From contig JAOAIT010000044.1 of assembly GCA_026414565.1 (NCBI GenBank), positions 91,931 to 155,930 on the forward strand: 64,000 nucleotides of DNA, in the 5' to 3' direction. Both the position numbers and the translations under genes were made by a program. Source of the DNA: Verrucomicrobiia bacterium (GTDB lineage Bacteria; Verrucomicrobiota; Verrucomicrobiia; Limisphaerales; Fontisphaeraceae). Within the stretch, counting starts at the first letter, position 1. Each line of letters starts with the position of its first letter. This document shows, in pieces, positions 30,835 through 39,784 of this stretch. The notes below the pieces were generated by a model, which saw only the letters and a program-made list of their open reading frames with translations, was not told where the DNA came from and did no database searches.

Positions 30835-31371
30835 TCACACTTTCTCCAGTTTTTCGTACACCACCATGTCGCCATCGCGGCGCAAATCTTCAGGATGGTA
30901 GCGGGGAATGGGAAACTCGGCCTGCTTGAACCTCACCGGGGCCGTCTTTTTGTCCACCAAACCCAGAGCCACGGCCACGCCAAAAATAATCGCCTCCGGC
31001 CGGGGCGGGCAGCCGGGAATGTAGTATTTCACCGGCACAATGACTTCCACCGGGCCAAGCACATTGTAGGTATCGTGCCAGATGCCGCCGCCGCAGGCGC
31101 AGGAGCCGATGGCAAAGACGAGCTTGGGAGCAGGCATGGCGTCGTAGGCGCGCTTGAGGGCGCGGGCGGTGCTGCGCATGGCCGGCCCCTGGCACAACAT
31201 CACATCGGCGTGGCGGGGCGAGCCGACGAGCTTGATGCCAAACCGTTCGGCGTCGTAGTAAGGCGTCAGCGCGTTGAGCACCTCAATGTCGCAGCCGTTG
31301 CAGCCGCCGCTGTTGGCGTGGTACACCCACAGGGACCGCCCGAACATTTTCTGGCACAATTCTTTGAGCAT
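30835..31371 (-). CDS. hycG: [NiFe]-hydrogenase small subunit, HycG/NuoB-like
   Basis: This 178-residue protein belongs to the NuoB/HycG/EchC family. In group 4 hydrogenases this subunit carries the [4Fe-4S] cluster next to the [NiFe] site and pairs with HycE. Candidate ligands are C24 and C27 (GGCNGCDIE), C91 (GSCACGG) and C121 (PGCPPRPE), the family pattern. There is no signal peptide, as expected for a cytoplasm-facing peripheral arm. It is the last gene of the minus-strand operon, 27 nt after the HycF-like gene. Its end lies 18 nt from the convergent secreted-protein gene with no strong terminator hairpin visible between them. Confidence 0.93.
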   Translation of the reverse strand: MLKELCQKMFGRSLWVYHANSGGCNGCDIEVLNALTPYYDAERFGIKLVGSPRHADVMLCQGPAMRSTARALKRAYDAMPAPKLVFAIGSCACGGGIWHDTYNVLGPVEVIVPVKYYIPGCPPRPEAIIFGVAVALGLVDKKTAPVRFKQAEFPIPRYHPEDLRRDGDMVVYEKLEKV

Positions 31372-31398
31372 CGCTTTTAGACTCCCGCGGGGCAGGCT

Positions 31399-31923
31399 TC
31401 AGTCCACTTCAATATCGATATCGCCTACGACCTGGTCTTTTTCCAGGTAGGCCTGGGAGCGGAAAATCCACCGATCATGGGCCAGATCATCAAACCGGTA
31501 GCCTTTGAGTTTGAGCTGTTCCAAGGGCGTCGGCTCCTTGAAACAGCGGCCGCATCGCTGGCAGGTGCTCATGAACAACTCCAGGGTTTGCTGAAGATCC
31601 CCGATGTGGTTGGTGGCGGTCTCGTAATCCTTGCTCATGGTAATGGCCTTTTCGGGGCAGAGGTCCGCGCAACGACCGCAGTACGTGCAGCGGCGTCCCA
31701 GGTATTTCAAGATGCGGATTTCCTGGCAGACATCCAACACCAGGATTTCGCGCGCGGGGCAGTTGTTGGCGCAGCCCGCGCACCCAATGCAGCGATGGGC
31801 ATCGAAGATCGGCCGTCCGCGGAAGCGCGGCGGCGCCGGCTGCGGGCGGGCGGGGTAGGGGAGCGTGACCCGCCCGGCCTTCAGGCAGAGATAGGCTTCT
31901 TTGAGTTTGCTCAAGGCACTCAT
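31399..31923 (-). CDS. hycF: Polyferredoxin-type hydrogenase subunit, HycF/NuoI-like
   Basis: This 174-residue protein has two classical [4Fe-4S] motifs, CIGCAGCANNCP and CTYCGRCADLCP, in the NuoI/HycF arrangement. It should pass electrons between the peripheral electron-input arm and the HycG cluster. A third Cys group (CQRCGRC) lies about 30 residues further on; its spacing does not form a complete ferredoxin motif and it may bind another metal or cluster. The gene sits 12 nt after the HycD-like gene and 27 nt before the HycG-like gene. Confidence 0.9.
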   Translation of the reverse strand: MSALSKLKEAYLCLKAGRVTLPYPARPQPAPPRFRGRPIFDAHRCIGCAGCANNCPAREILVLDVCQEIRILKYLGRRCTYCGRCADLCPEKAITMSKDYETATNHIGDLQQTLELFMSTCQRCGRCFKEPTPLEQLKLKGYRFDDLAHDRWIFRSQAYLEKDQVVGDIDIEVD

Positions 31924-31935
31924 GGCATGGGCGAT

Positions 31936-32865
31936 TTAGTAACCATTGGCTGCCAACACGAGGGCCACCAGGGCCACCCCCAACAGGATCACGTAATACC
32001 GCAAAGCCTGGTCAATGCGGTAGCGGGCATGGGTGGCAGCCACCAGCGTGACCAGCAACACCATGCCCAGCACTTTCAACCAAAACACCGGCACGCTCAA
32101 ATACCAGGGCAGGCCTGCGCCCCACGGGACAAACAGCGCCACAAAGAGGGCGCTGTATAAGACCACTTTGGCCATCTGCGCATATTTGAACAGCGCCAGT
32201 TTGGGGCCGGAATACTCCATCAGCGGCCCCTCCATGATCTCGGTTTCGGCCTCGGAAATGTCGAAAGGCACCCGTTGCACAAATGCCTGGAAGGACAGCA
32301 ACATCAAAACCAGCATGATCAGGCCGCTCCAGGGGAAGCCCGCCGCCGCATAGACCGAGCCTGACAGCACGGCTTCGAGGCGCAAGCTATTGGTGTGCAC
32401 CGCCCCAATCACCAGCGCCACCGCAAACAACGGCTCCAAGGTGATCACCGTCATCATTTCCCGGCTGATGCCCAGCATGGAATACGTGCTGCCGGCCGCC
32501 AGCCCCGCCAGCAGGGTCGAAATGGCGCACAGGCCCAGCAGATAAATCAGCAGGATGGCGTCTCCCGCCGGACTCAACGGCGGCGCAAACCCCATCGGCA
32601 CCAGCCAGGCCACCGTCAAAACGGCGCCCAGCGACAAATAGGCCGCCAGCCGCTGCATCAGCGGCGATTCGCCCGACTCGATATCTTCCTTGCCCAGGAG
32701 CTTGAGCAAATCGAAGTACGGCTGCCACACCGGCGGCCCGCGCCGGGATTGAATGAGGGCGGTCACCTTGCGCAGGATGCCCTCAAACAAGGGCGCCAGC
32801 AGCAGCACCGCCAGCACGTTGGCCAGGCCGCCCGCCAGGATTTTGAAAAAAGCCAGCGTGCTCAT
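31936..32865 (-). CDS. hycD: Membrane anchor subunit, HycD/HyfC/NuoH-like
   Basis: This 309-residue, very hydrophobic protein has about eight membrane segments. It carries family signatures of the NuoH/HycD subunit that joins the hydrogenase arm to the membrane arm, including a RRGPPVWQPYFDLLKLL start and the acidic loop segment FDISEAETEIMEGPLMEYSG. In complex I and membrane-bound hydrogenases this acidic loop lies at the interface that couples redox chemistry to ion movement. It lies 36 nt after the HycE-like gene in the operon. Confidence 0.93.
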   Translation of the reverse strand: MSTLAFFKILAGGLANVLAVLLLAPLFEGILRKVTALIQSRRGPPVWQPYFDLLKLLGKEDIESGESPLMQRLAAYLSLGAVLTVAWLVPMGFAPPLSPAGDAILLIYLLGLCAISTLLAGLAAGSTYSMLGISREMMTVITLEPLFAVALVIGAVHTNSLRLEAVLSGSVYAAAGFPWSGLIMLVLMLLSFQAFVQRVPFDISEAETEIMEGPLMEYSGPKLALFKYAQMAKVVLYSALFVALFVPWGAGLPWYLSVPVFWLKVLGMVLLVTLVAATHARYRIDQALRYYVILLGVALVALVLAANGY

Positions 32866-32901
32866 GCAATCTCCGCCGCCATCAGGTTTACCTGGGAGGT
32901 C

Positions 32902-34587
32902 TTATTCATACTTTTTCTGCCGCACCATCCGGATCAGTTCCTCCTGCGTCCACAGGCGTGTGTGGTGGCTGCGAATGTCCACGATTTCCAGCCGGTCGGT
33001 GCAGGAGAAACAGGGATCAATGCTGCCCAAGGAAATGGTCATGTCGGCCAGTTGTTGGTCCTTGATCATGGCCGGGATGCCCTGCAGGTTTTGATACGTG
33101 GGCGCCCGCACCCGCCACCGGCGCGGCCGGTTCTGCTCGCCGGTGATGACAAAGTGATGCGATTCGCCCCGTGGTGCCTCCACCGAGGACATGCCGAAGC
33201 GCCCCGCCGGCAGCTCGTCCTTGATGGGCGCCTGAATCGGGCCTGGCTCCATTTTGTCCAGGCACTGGCGGATGATCTTGATGGATTCAAAGACCTCCTT
33301 CATGCGCACCACCACGCGGGCCCAGACGTCGCCGCCCTGCTCCACGATTACGTCGAATTCCACCTTGTCATACGCGGCGTAGGGATGATCACGGCGGCAG
33401 TCCACGGCCACGCCTGCGGCGCGGGCCACCGGCCCGATAAGGGCCGCATCTTTCACCAGCGCCGGCGTGGTGATGCCCACGCCGCGGGTCCGCCGCTGCA
33501 GGTTGCGATCGCGGCTGACGGCCGCCACCACCGCCTGCCACTCCGTTTCCAGCTTGTCGAGCACCTGCCGCAGCCCCGCCTTGAGCTCGGGCGTAATTTC
33601 CCAACGCACCCCGCCAATGAGGCAGAGGGAGTAGGTCTTGCGGTTGCCGCTGATCTGCTCCGCCATCCACATGACCGGCTCGCGGATGCGAAAAGCCTGC
33701 ATGAACAAGGTGTCAAAACCGACGATGTGGCAGGCCAGCCCCACCCAGAGCAGATGGCTGTGCAGGCGCTCCAGCTCCAGCATGATGGTGCGGATGTACT
33801 CCGCGCGCGGCGGCACCACAATCGCCGCCGCATTCTCCACGGCCTGCGCATAGGCCACGTTGTGCACGCAGCCGCAAATCCCGCAAATGCGCTCGGCCAT
33901 CATGGGGATGTCATTGTAGCCGAGCACGGTTTCCGCCAGTTTTTCAATGCCCCGGTGAGCCATGAATCCGCGATATTCGCAGCCCCGCACCGTCTCCCCC
34001 TCGACGTACAGACGGAAGTGCGTGGGTTCATCCAGGGTGGGATGAAACGGCCCGAAGGGCACCACCACACAGCCTTCCGGCGGCGCGTCAAACTGGAAAT
34101 CCCGTTCCTCGTCATAATCGGGCGGGCAATAGTCATGGGGCACATCCTTGCGCAGGGGATGCACCCCCTCCGGCCAGCCATCGGGCAGCACCAGGCGTTT
34201 GGGGTAACGATGGCCCACCGGCTCGATCCCCACCAAATCACGAAATTCGCGCTCCGCCCAGTTGGCCGGCGGCACCACGTCGCTGATGCTCGGCACCTGC
34301 GGGCGGCCGCCATTGGGCTCGACTTCCGTCATGATGCTGCAGAGCAGGTGCCGTTGATCGAAGGCGAAATTGTGCGCCACCAGGAACTTGCCGGAATAGG
34401 GCCGGTCATCCGCGCCGATGCTGATGATGTAGCGGGCGTCGAGGTCGCGAAAGACAAAGTGGCAGACCTCCTTGAGGGCCTCGGGGGTGACAAAGACATA
34501 TAAGCGATCCGCGGCCGCCACGCTGGCCCGCGGGATGGCCGCGCCGAAGCGCTGTTTCAACTGGTGGAGGATGTCGCGTGATGCCAT
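32902..34587 (-). CDS. hycE: Group 4 [NiFe]-hydrogenase large subunit, HycE-like (NuoC-NuoD fusion)
   Basis: The chosen ATG at 34587 (MASRDILHQ) gives 561 residues, close to E. coli HycE. The longer frame upstream would run into the preceding gene and encodes low-complexity sequence. The N-terminal part (about 1-150) is a NuoC/30-kDa domain and the rest is NuoD/HycE-like. Both Ni ligand pairs are present: C234/C237 in RICGICGC and C526/C529 in DPCFSCTDR. A 29-residue tail follows the CTDR motif. In HycE such a tail is removed by the HycI protease after the Fe(CN)2CO-Ni site is assembled, and a HycI-like gene lies in the same operon. This subunit should therefore be a true hydrogenase catalytic subunit rather than a complex I relic. 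Confidence 0.94.
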   Translation of the reverse strand: MASRDILHQLKQRFGAAIPRASVAAADRLYVFVTPEALKEVCHFVFRDLDARYIISIGADDRPYSGKFLVAHNFAFDQRHLLCSIMTEVEPNGGRPQVPSISDVVPPANWAEREFRDLVGIEPVGHRYPKRLVLPDGWPEGVHPLRKDVPHDYCPPDYDEERDFQFDAPPEGCVVVPFGPFHPTLDEPTHFRLYVEGETVRGCEYRGFMAHRGIEKLAETVLGYNDIPMMAERICGICGCVHNVAYAQAVENAAAIVVPPRAEYIRTIMLELERLHSHLLWVGLACHIVGFDTLFMQAFRIREPVMWMAEQISGNRKTYSLCLIGGVRWEITPELKAGLRQVLDKLETEWQAVVAAVSRDRNLQRRTRGVGITTPALVKDAALIGPVARAAGVAVDCRRDHPYAAYDKVEFDVIVEQGGDVWARVVVRMKEVFESIKIIRQCLDKMEPGPIQAPIKDELPAGRFGMSSVEAPRGESHHFVITGEQNRPRRWRVRAPTYQNLQGIPAMIKDQQLADMTISLGSIDPCFSCTDRLEIVDIRSHHTRLWTQEELIRMVRQKKYE

Positions 34588-34592
34588 GCCGG

Positions 34593-36518
34593 TCAGTCGG
34601 TTTGGGGCGCTGCGGGTTTGTCGGGATGATGGGCGGAAGCGGGGCTGCGCAGCCAGCGCACGAGGGGTTTGAAGAAATGTTCTGCCCGGTAACGGTGGGC
34701 TTCCTGCTGGGTGGCATACCCACACAGCCACGGTGCGGCCTGGCGGCGGGCGGCGCCGCCGAGGGTGGAGATGGCGCGCGCTAGCATGAGCATCAACGCC
34801 AACGTGCCGGCCAGGGCCAGCGGAGTCCACACCGCCTGCGCCTCGCCTGCCATCAATCCGCCCGCCAGATGGCCGCCCAGGGGGGTGGCCTCGGCCAGAA
34901 TAATGCCCAGTCCCTGGCGGCTTTGCTGCAACCCCAGTTCAATGGCGCGCACTCCCAGGAAAGGCATCAAACCCAGCACCACACACCAGGCCGCCAGCCA
35001 GATCTTGGGGGCCAGTTGCAGCGGGCTGCCCTCCAGGGGAGTGGCCTGGGCAAGCTTTTCCCGGACCAGAGCGCTGGTCCGCGAGAGGAAGGCCGCGCCG
35101 TAGAAACGCACAAACACGGCCAGGGTGAGGCCGCTGGTCAGAATCGCCAGCAACGCGCAAACCGGAAGCAACCACGACTGAACCCCTCCTTGAATGGCCG
35201 CGCTGTAGAGGCCCCACTTGCTGGCAAAGCCGTTGGTCAACGGCGCGCCCACAATCGAAACCACGCCCACCAGGGCGCAGAGCGCCGTCCAGGGCATGGG
35301 CCGCCAGAGACCGCCCAGGCGGTTCAAGTCCTGGGTGCCCGTGGCCGTCAACAAAGTTCCCGCGTTCAGAAACAGCAGGCTCTTGAACACCCCATGATTC
35401 AGGAGATGAAACAGGCAACCGTACAACGCCAGCGCCGCCACGCCGGCCAGCGGGGTGGGCAGCAACATCAGGCACACGCCCAGTCCCAGCAACATGTATC
35501 CCACCTGGCCAATGCTGCTGTAGGCCAGCAGGCGTTTGGTCTGGGTCTGACGCAGGGCTTGCGCGGTGCCGATGGCCAGCGTGGCCGTGCCCAGGACCGT
35601 CAACAAACCTCCCCAGGACGTCAGCGGGAACGGCTTGGCTCCCTTCAACACCCCGGGCGGCAGCAGCCAGAGAAAGTACCGCAGGAGGCCGTACACGCCG
35701 GTTTTGATCATCACGCCGGACAACATGGCGCTTACCGGCGAAGGCGCCGAAGCATGGGCGTCCGGCAGCCAGATCTTGCCGAAGGGCCACATGCCGGCTT
35801 TGATGCCGAAGCCGATCAGGAACAGAGCCAGGCCCAAGCCCACGCGCCCCGGGTGCAGCGCCAAGATTTCCTCCAGCCGATGACTGATCGCATCGAAATC
35901 ATAGCGGGCCAGGGCTTCACCGTGGACGTGGGCGCCTCCCGACGCCACCAAGCCCGCCCCGAGCATGGTGATGAAACAGGCGGACTGCATCAGCCACATA
36001 TATTTGCGCGCGGCGCGCCGGCAGGCCTCGTTCTCGCGCTCAAAACGAATCAACGCCCAGGAGGTCAATGTCATCAACTGCCAGAAGATGAAGAAGAAGA
36101 ACATGGCATCGGTGGTGGTGACCAGCCCTGTCATGCCCGCCAAAAAGAGCAGGAAGTTGGGATAATACCGTCCCACGTCGTGGTGGGGATAGTGTCGCAG
36201 GTAGGCAATGGAATAGAAAGCCGAGGCCGGCGCGATCACGGCGATCAGCAGCACGAAGATGGCGCTCAGGCCGTCCACATAGAGGCGCAGGGCAAAACCG
36301 TACTGGTGAAAGGCCAGGTAGGTCACGGCATGATCGGGCGGGCCCGCCGCCCACAGCGTCTTCAGAGCCGCATAAACCATGAGCAGCGCAGCCGCGGCTG
36401 TGCCGCCAAAGGCCGTCCAGCCCGCCGCCATCCGCCGGCGGCGCAGGCCCCAACACACCCCGGCGCATAGGCCCAGGATCAGCAACGCATAAATTACCGC
36501 ATGAGGAGCAGTAGGCAT
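34593..36518 (-). CDS. Antiporter-like membrane subunit 2, NuoL/NuoM/HyfB family
   Basis: This 641-residue protein has many membrane segments and the proton-translocating quinone oxidoreductase signature: GFGIKAGMWPFGK, WLPDAHASAPSPVSAMLSG and MIKTGVYGLLRY. It keeps the membrane Lys residues of the ion channel. At the position where many NuoL/NuoM proteins have FWE in the fifth segment, this one reads IFWQLMTLTSW, a Gln in place of the Glu. The start codon overlaps the previous gene's stop (TAATG) and the next gene starts 5 nt downstream. It is a paralogue of the preceding gene. The role is ion translocation driven by the hydrogenase. Confidence 0.92.
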   Translation of the reverse strand: MPTAPHAVIYALLILGLCAGVCWGLRRRRMAAGWTAFGGTAAAALLMVYAALKTLWAAGPPDHAVTYLAFHQYGFALRLYVDGLSAIFVLLIAVIAPASAFYSIAYLRHYPHHDVGRYYPNFLLFLAGMTGLVTTTDAMFFFFIFWQLMTLTSWALIRFERENEACRRAARKYMWLMQSACFITMLGAGLVASGGAHVHGEALARYDFDAISHRLEEILALHPGRVGLGLALFLIGFGIKAGMWPFGKIWLPDAHASAPSPVSAMLSGVMIKTGVYGLLRYFLWLLPPGVLKGAKPFPLTSWGGLLTVLGTATLAIGTAQALRQTQTKRLLAYSSIGQVGYMLLGLGVCLMLLPTPLAGVAALALYGCLFHLLNHGVFKSLLFLNAGTLLTATGTQDLNRLGGLWRPMPWTALCALVGVVSIVGAPLTNGFASKWGLYSAAIQGGVQSWLLPVCALLAILTSGLTLAVFVRFYGAAFLSRTSALVREKLAQATPLEGSPLQLAPKIWLAAWCVVLGLMPFLGVRAIELGLQQSRQGLGIILAEATPLGGHLAGGLMAGEAQAVWTPLALAGTLALMLMLARAISTLGGAARRQAAPWLCGYATQQEAHRYRAEHFFKPLVRWLRSPASAHHPDKPAAPQTD

Positions 36519-38431
36519 TAATGACTCTTTCCAGGTTTATCCGGTCCGGCCGGGAGATGGCCTCCCAGCCAGTGCAAATGTTTCTTCACTTCCGTGTAAT
36601 AATGGTGCGCGCCAAAGCGGGCATCTTCCGTCTCCCGCACATAGCCGCACAGCCACGGCGCATCTGCACGGCGGACGGCCTGGCCCATGCGGGACAACCC
36701 CCACGCGAGGCCGGCCATCAACACCAGCACCACCAACAGTGCCAGCGGAGCGAAGCGGGCCTCGCCCATCAGGATGTCCACCCCGCTCCAGGTGTGGGCT
36801 TGCAGCGGCACCACCTGCGCAAAAATGTCGCCCAAGCCCTGGGCGCTGGCGAGCAGGGCGGCCTGCAAGAGTTGCACCGCCAGCGCGGGCAACAGGCCCA
36901 CCATCAGACAAAGGACGGCGAGGAACACCATGGGCCCGCGCATCAGGGGATGATGGCGGAATTGGGCCGGATCCCCGGCCAGTTCATGTATCCACTGGCT
37001 GCGCCGTCCCAGAAAGGCGCTGCCGAAAAATTTGATGAAGGAGGCCAGGGTCAGCGCGCTGGTCAGGAGGGCCACCAAGCCCAGCAGGGGCAGATAATTG
37101 AGGTAGGCGCCGCCTTCGAGGGTGGCGGTGTAAATGCACCATTTGCTGGCAAAGCCGTTGAACAACGGCACCCCCGAGATGCTCAGCGAGGCCACCAGAG
37201 CGGTGACCGCGGTGACCGGCATAAGGCGCATCAACCCGCCCAGGCGGTTGAGGTCCTGGGTGCCGGTGGCGGCCAGCAGGGAACCGGCATTGAGGAAGAG
37301 CAAACTTTTGAACAGACCATGGTTGATGGTGTGAAAGAGAGCGCCCAGAAAGGCCACCGCCGCCAGCGCATCCGCCGCCGGCTCATTGGCGCTCAAAAAG
37401 GCCATAGAGGCTCCCAGCGCCAGCAGGATGTAGCCCACCTGGCCGATGCTGTGGAAGGCCAGCAGGCGCTTGGTGTGCTCTTGTTTGAGCGCCTGGAACG
37501 TGCCGGTGAAGAGCGTGATGGCGCCCAGCCAGGCCAGCGCCAGACCCCAGCCGGCAAGGGGAAACAGTTGGCGCGCCTCCAGCGGCGATAGCCACAAGAA
37601 ATATCGCATCAGGCCATAAACCCCGGTTTTAATCATTACGCCGGACAGCAGGGCACTGACCGGGGAGGGGGCGGCCGGATGGGCGTCCGGCAGCCAGAAT
37701 TGCCCGAAAGGCCACATGCCCGCCTTGATGCCGAAGCCCACCAGAAACAAGGCCAGCGCGGTGGAGACCATCCACGGTTTTTCGGCCAGCAATTGCGGCA
37801 ACTGCGCATGCAGCGCTTCGAAATCATACCGGTCCAGCGGATGCGCCCCGGTGATCACGGCGCCTCCGGCCAGCAGCTCGGCCCCGATCATGGTCAGCCC
37901 ACAGGCGATTTGCATCATCCACAAATACCGCCGGGCGGCATGGCGGTTCTCCGGCTTTTTATGCTCGAAACGCACGAGGGCGTAGCTGGTCAGCGTCATG
38001 ACCTGCCAGAAGATGAAAAAGAAGAACATGGCATCGGTGGTGGTCACCAGGCCGATCATTCCCGCCAGAAACATGAGCAAATTGGCGTAGTAATGGCCGG
38101 CGCTGTACTCGGCGTAGTGCTTCAGGTACGGCAGCGAAAACAGCGCCGCCGGGACGGCGATGACCGCGATGAGCAGCAGGAAAACGGCGCTCAATCCATC
38201 CACGTAAACCCGGAGCGCAAAGTATTTCCACAACGGCAGCGTGAGCACGCGGTAGGGACCTTCATCGAGCACCCGCACGGCGCCCCAGAAAATGGCGGCG
38301 GCGGCCAGCAGCACCGCGGCCAAGGCCAGGCCTCCGGCCAGGCGCGGCCGCCTGCCGGTGAACAAAGCCAGGGCCGCCCCGATGGCGCAGGCCATCAGCG
38401 CCGCCAAAACCGCATGTTCAGGGGTTGCCAT
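36518..38431 (-). CDS. Antiporter-like membrane subunit 1, NuoL/NuoM/HyfB family
   Basis: This 637-residue paralogue of the downstream antiporter subunit has the same hallmarks: GFGIKAGMWPFGQFWLPDAH, PSPVSALLSGVMIKTGVYGL and AFHSIGQVGYILL. It also has Gln instead of Glu in the FFIFWQVMTLTSY motif. Two such subunits suggest a longer membrane arm than the single HycC of E. coli FHL-1, closer to Hyf-type complexes. No small NuoK/HyfE-like gene is seen in the operon. It begins 4 nt after the HycI-like gene and ends overlapping the next start. Confidence 0.92.
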   Translation of the reverse strand: MATPEHAVLAALMACAIGAALALFTGRRPRLAGGLALAAVLLAAAAIFWGAVRVLDEGPYRVLTLPLWKYFALRVYVDGLSAVFLLLIAVIAVPAALFSLPYLKHYAEYSAGHYYANLLMFLAGMIGLVTTTDAMFFFFIFWQVMTLTSYALVRFEHKKPENRHAARRYLWMMQIACGLTMIGAELLAGGAVITGAHPLDRYDFEALHAQLPQLLAEKPWMVSTALALFLVGFGIKAGMWPFGQFWLPDAHPAAPSPVSALLSGVMIKTGVYGLMRYFLWLSPLEARQLFPLAGWGLALAWLGAITLFTGTFQALKQEHTKRLLAFHSIGQVGYILLALGASMAFLSANEPAADALAAVAFLGALFHTINHGLFKSLLFLNAGSLLAATGTQDLNRLGGLMRLMPVTAVTALVASLSISGVPLFNGFASKWCIYTATLEGGAYLNYLPLLGLVALLTSALTLASFIKFFGSAFLGRRSQWIHELAGDPAQFRHHPLMRGPMVFLAVLCLMVGLLPALAVQLLQAALLASAQGLGDIFAQVVPLQAHTWSGVDILMGEARFAPLALLVVLVLMAGLAWGLSRMGQAVRRADAPWLCGYVRETEDARFGAHHYYTEVKKHLHWLGGHLPAGPDKPGKSH

Positions 38432-38435
38432 GCCG

Positions 38436-38933
38436 TCATCTTTTTTCCCACCCCCGCGGGGTGGGTTGCATGATTTCCTGCAGGAGGATGGTCAGCGCGG
38501 CCACGGTGGCCTCCATCACTTCCGAAAGCGTATTCCCCCTGAGGCTGCCCGGTTGCATGCCCAAAAGCCAGATCTGGGTGCCGCGGTCCACTTCCAGCAT
38601 CCGGGCCAGCATGCCCAGCGAAAGCTTGTGGGTGGACACCTGCGGGAAACGGCTTTGGATTTCCCGCGCTCCCAGCAGCACCACATCGCCCGGCGCCCCG
38701 CCAAACTCGACGGCGTCCAGAAACAACATCCGTTCAAACCCCAGGCGCGCCAGCGAAGGGGCCGTCTGCTCCGGCGTCGTGCCCGCCACAAACACGTTGG
38801 CGCACCCGGCCGCCAGCAGCTTCTCGGCCAGCCGCACCCCCGCGCCGTCATCGCCGTGGTCAGGGTTGCCCACCCCTACCACGGCGGTGTGGCCACGGAG
38901 CACGGCTTCCAGGGCTGAACGCAACGGTTGCAT
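38436..38933 (-). CDS. hycI: Hydrogenase maturation endopeptidase, HycI/HybD family
   Basis: This 165-residue protein carries the family motifs GVGNPDHGDDGAGV near the N-terminus, a central DAVEFGGAPGD acidic motif, and STHKLSLG, which together bind the nickel of the precursor large subunit. The expected job is removal of the 29-residue C-terminal tail of the HycE-like subunit. The ATG at 38933 overlaps the previous stop as TGATG; a TTG one codon earlier is possible. No other hyp maturation genes (hypABCDEF) are in the window and they must be elsewhere. Confidence 0.9.
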   Translation of the reverse strand: MQPLRSALEAVLRGHTAVVGVGNPDHGDDGAGVRLAEKLLAAGCANVFVAGTTPEQTAPSLARLGFERMLFLDAVEFGGAPGDVVLLGAREIQSRFPQVSTHKLSLGMLARMLEVDRGTQIWLLGMQPGSLRGNTLSEVMEATVAALTILLQEIMQPTPRGWEKR

Positions 38934-39784
38934 CAAATATCTTCTCCGAGCTTCTTAATTTGCTGGTAGGTGAACACCGGCCCATCCATGCACACATAGG
39001 CCACCCCGATGCAACAATGGCCGCACTTGCCCACGCCGCATTTCATGTACCGCTCCAGGGTGGAGACGATGTCGGTATCCTTGAAGCCCATGTCCAGCAA
39101 ATCCTTGATCACGAAGCGAAACATCACCGGCGGTCCGCAGACGAAAGCGGTGGTGTTTTCGGTGGGCACCTTGACCCCCGGCTTGCGAAACAAGCTGCCC
39201 ACCACGCCGGTATGGCCCTGCCATCCATTGTCCGCGCGATCCACCGTCAAATGGCACTCAAATCCCCCTGCTTTTTCCCATTCGTGCAGGAGGGGGCGGT
39301 ACATCAATTCTTTGGGAGTTTTGGCGCCGTAGAAGATCTGAATCCGCCCGAACTTTTCCCGATGGGCCAGCGCATAAACAATGCATGACCGCAGCGGAAT
39401 CAGGCCAATGCCCCCCGCCACAAACACCAGATTACGCCCGGCATACTGCTCCATCGGAAAGCCGTTGCCGTACGGGCCGCGCACGCCGAAAATGGCGCCC
39501 GGTTGCAATTTGTGCAGCGCCTCCGTGGCGCGCCCCACCCGGCGCACCGTGAAAAAAACCTCCTTCTCCGTGGGGCTGGGGGGGAGGGAGGCGGGAAACT
39601 CGCCGGCGCCGAAGACGGAAACCTGGGCGAACTGTCCCGGCTTGAATCCGCGAAACGCCTCCTGATCGGCCGCATCCAGAAACCGCCAGAAGAATGTGCG
39701 CACCTCGTCAATCTCGTCCACGACGCGCTCGAGGCGGGCGAGTTTGGGCAGGTAAATGTTATCAGTGGGCGGCGGCAGATTCAT
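38933..39784 (-). CDS. FAD/NAD(P)-binding electron-transfer subunit, sulfhydrogenase gamma (HydG/AsrB)-like
   Basis: This 283-residue ferredoxin-reductase-family protein has an FAD-binding part (FTVRRVGRATEAL, RGPYGNGFP) and an NAD(P)-binding part (GGIGLIPLRSC, CGPPVMFRF). A C-terminal [2Fe-2S] motif (CGVGKCGHCCIG, then a Cys 7 residues later) resembles dihydroorotate dehydrogenase B electron-transfer subunits. Homologues in Pyrococcus sulfhydrogenase exchange electrons with NAD(P)H. Its start overlaps the end of the preceding HydB-like gene by 23 nt, implying coupled translation. In this operon it is the likely nucleotide cofactor port of the hydrogenase; NADH versus NADPH cannot be told from sequence. 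Confidence 0.9.
   Translation of the reverse strand: MNLPPPTDNIYLPKLARLERVVDEIDEVRTFFWRFLDAADQEAFRGFKPGQFAQVSVFGAGEFPASLPPSPTEKEVFFTVRRVGRATEALHKLQPGAIFGVRGPYGNGFPMEQYAGRNLVFVAGGIGLIPLRSCIVYALAHREKFGRIQIFYGAKTPKELMYRPLLHEWEKAGGFECHLTVDRADNGWQGHTGVVGSLFRKPGVKVPTENTTAFVCGPPVMFRFVIKDLLDMGFKDTDIVSTLERYMKCGVGKCGHCCIGVAYVCMDGPVFTYQQIKKLGEDI

Noticed and set aside
34588..34830. Longer start for the HycE-like subunit
   Set aside because: The extra 81 residues overlap the antiporter gene and have no NuoC similarity; the internal ATG gives the family's normal length.
32395..36470. Long plus-strand frames opposite the hydrogenase genes (32395-34503, 34869-36470)
   Set aside because: They mirror clearly conserved minus-strand hydrogenase genes and have low-complexity Gln/His/Arg-rich translations.
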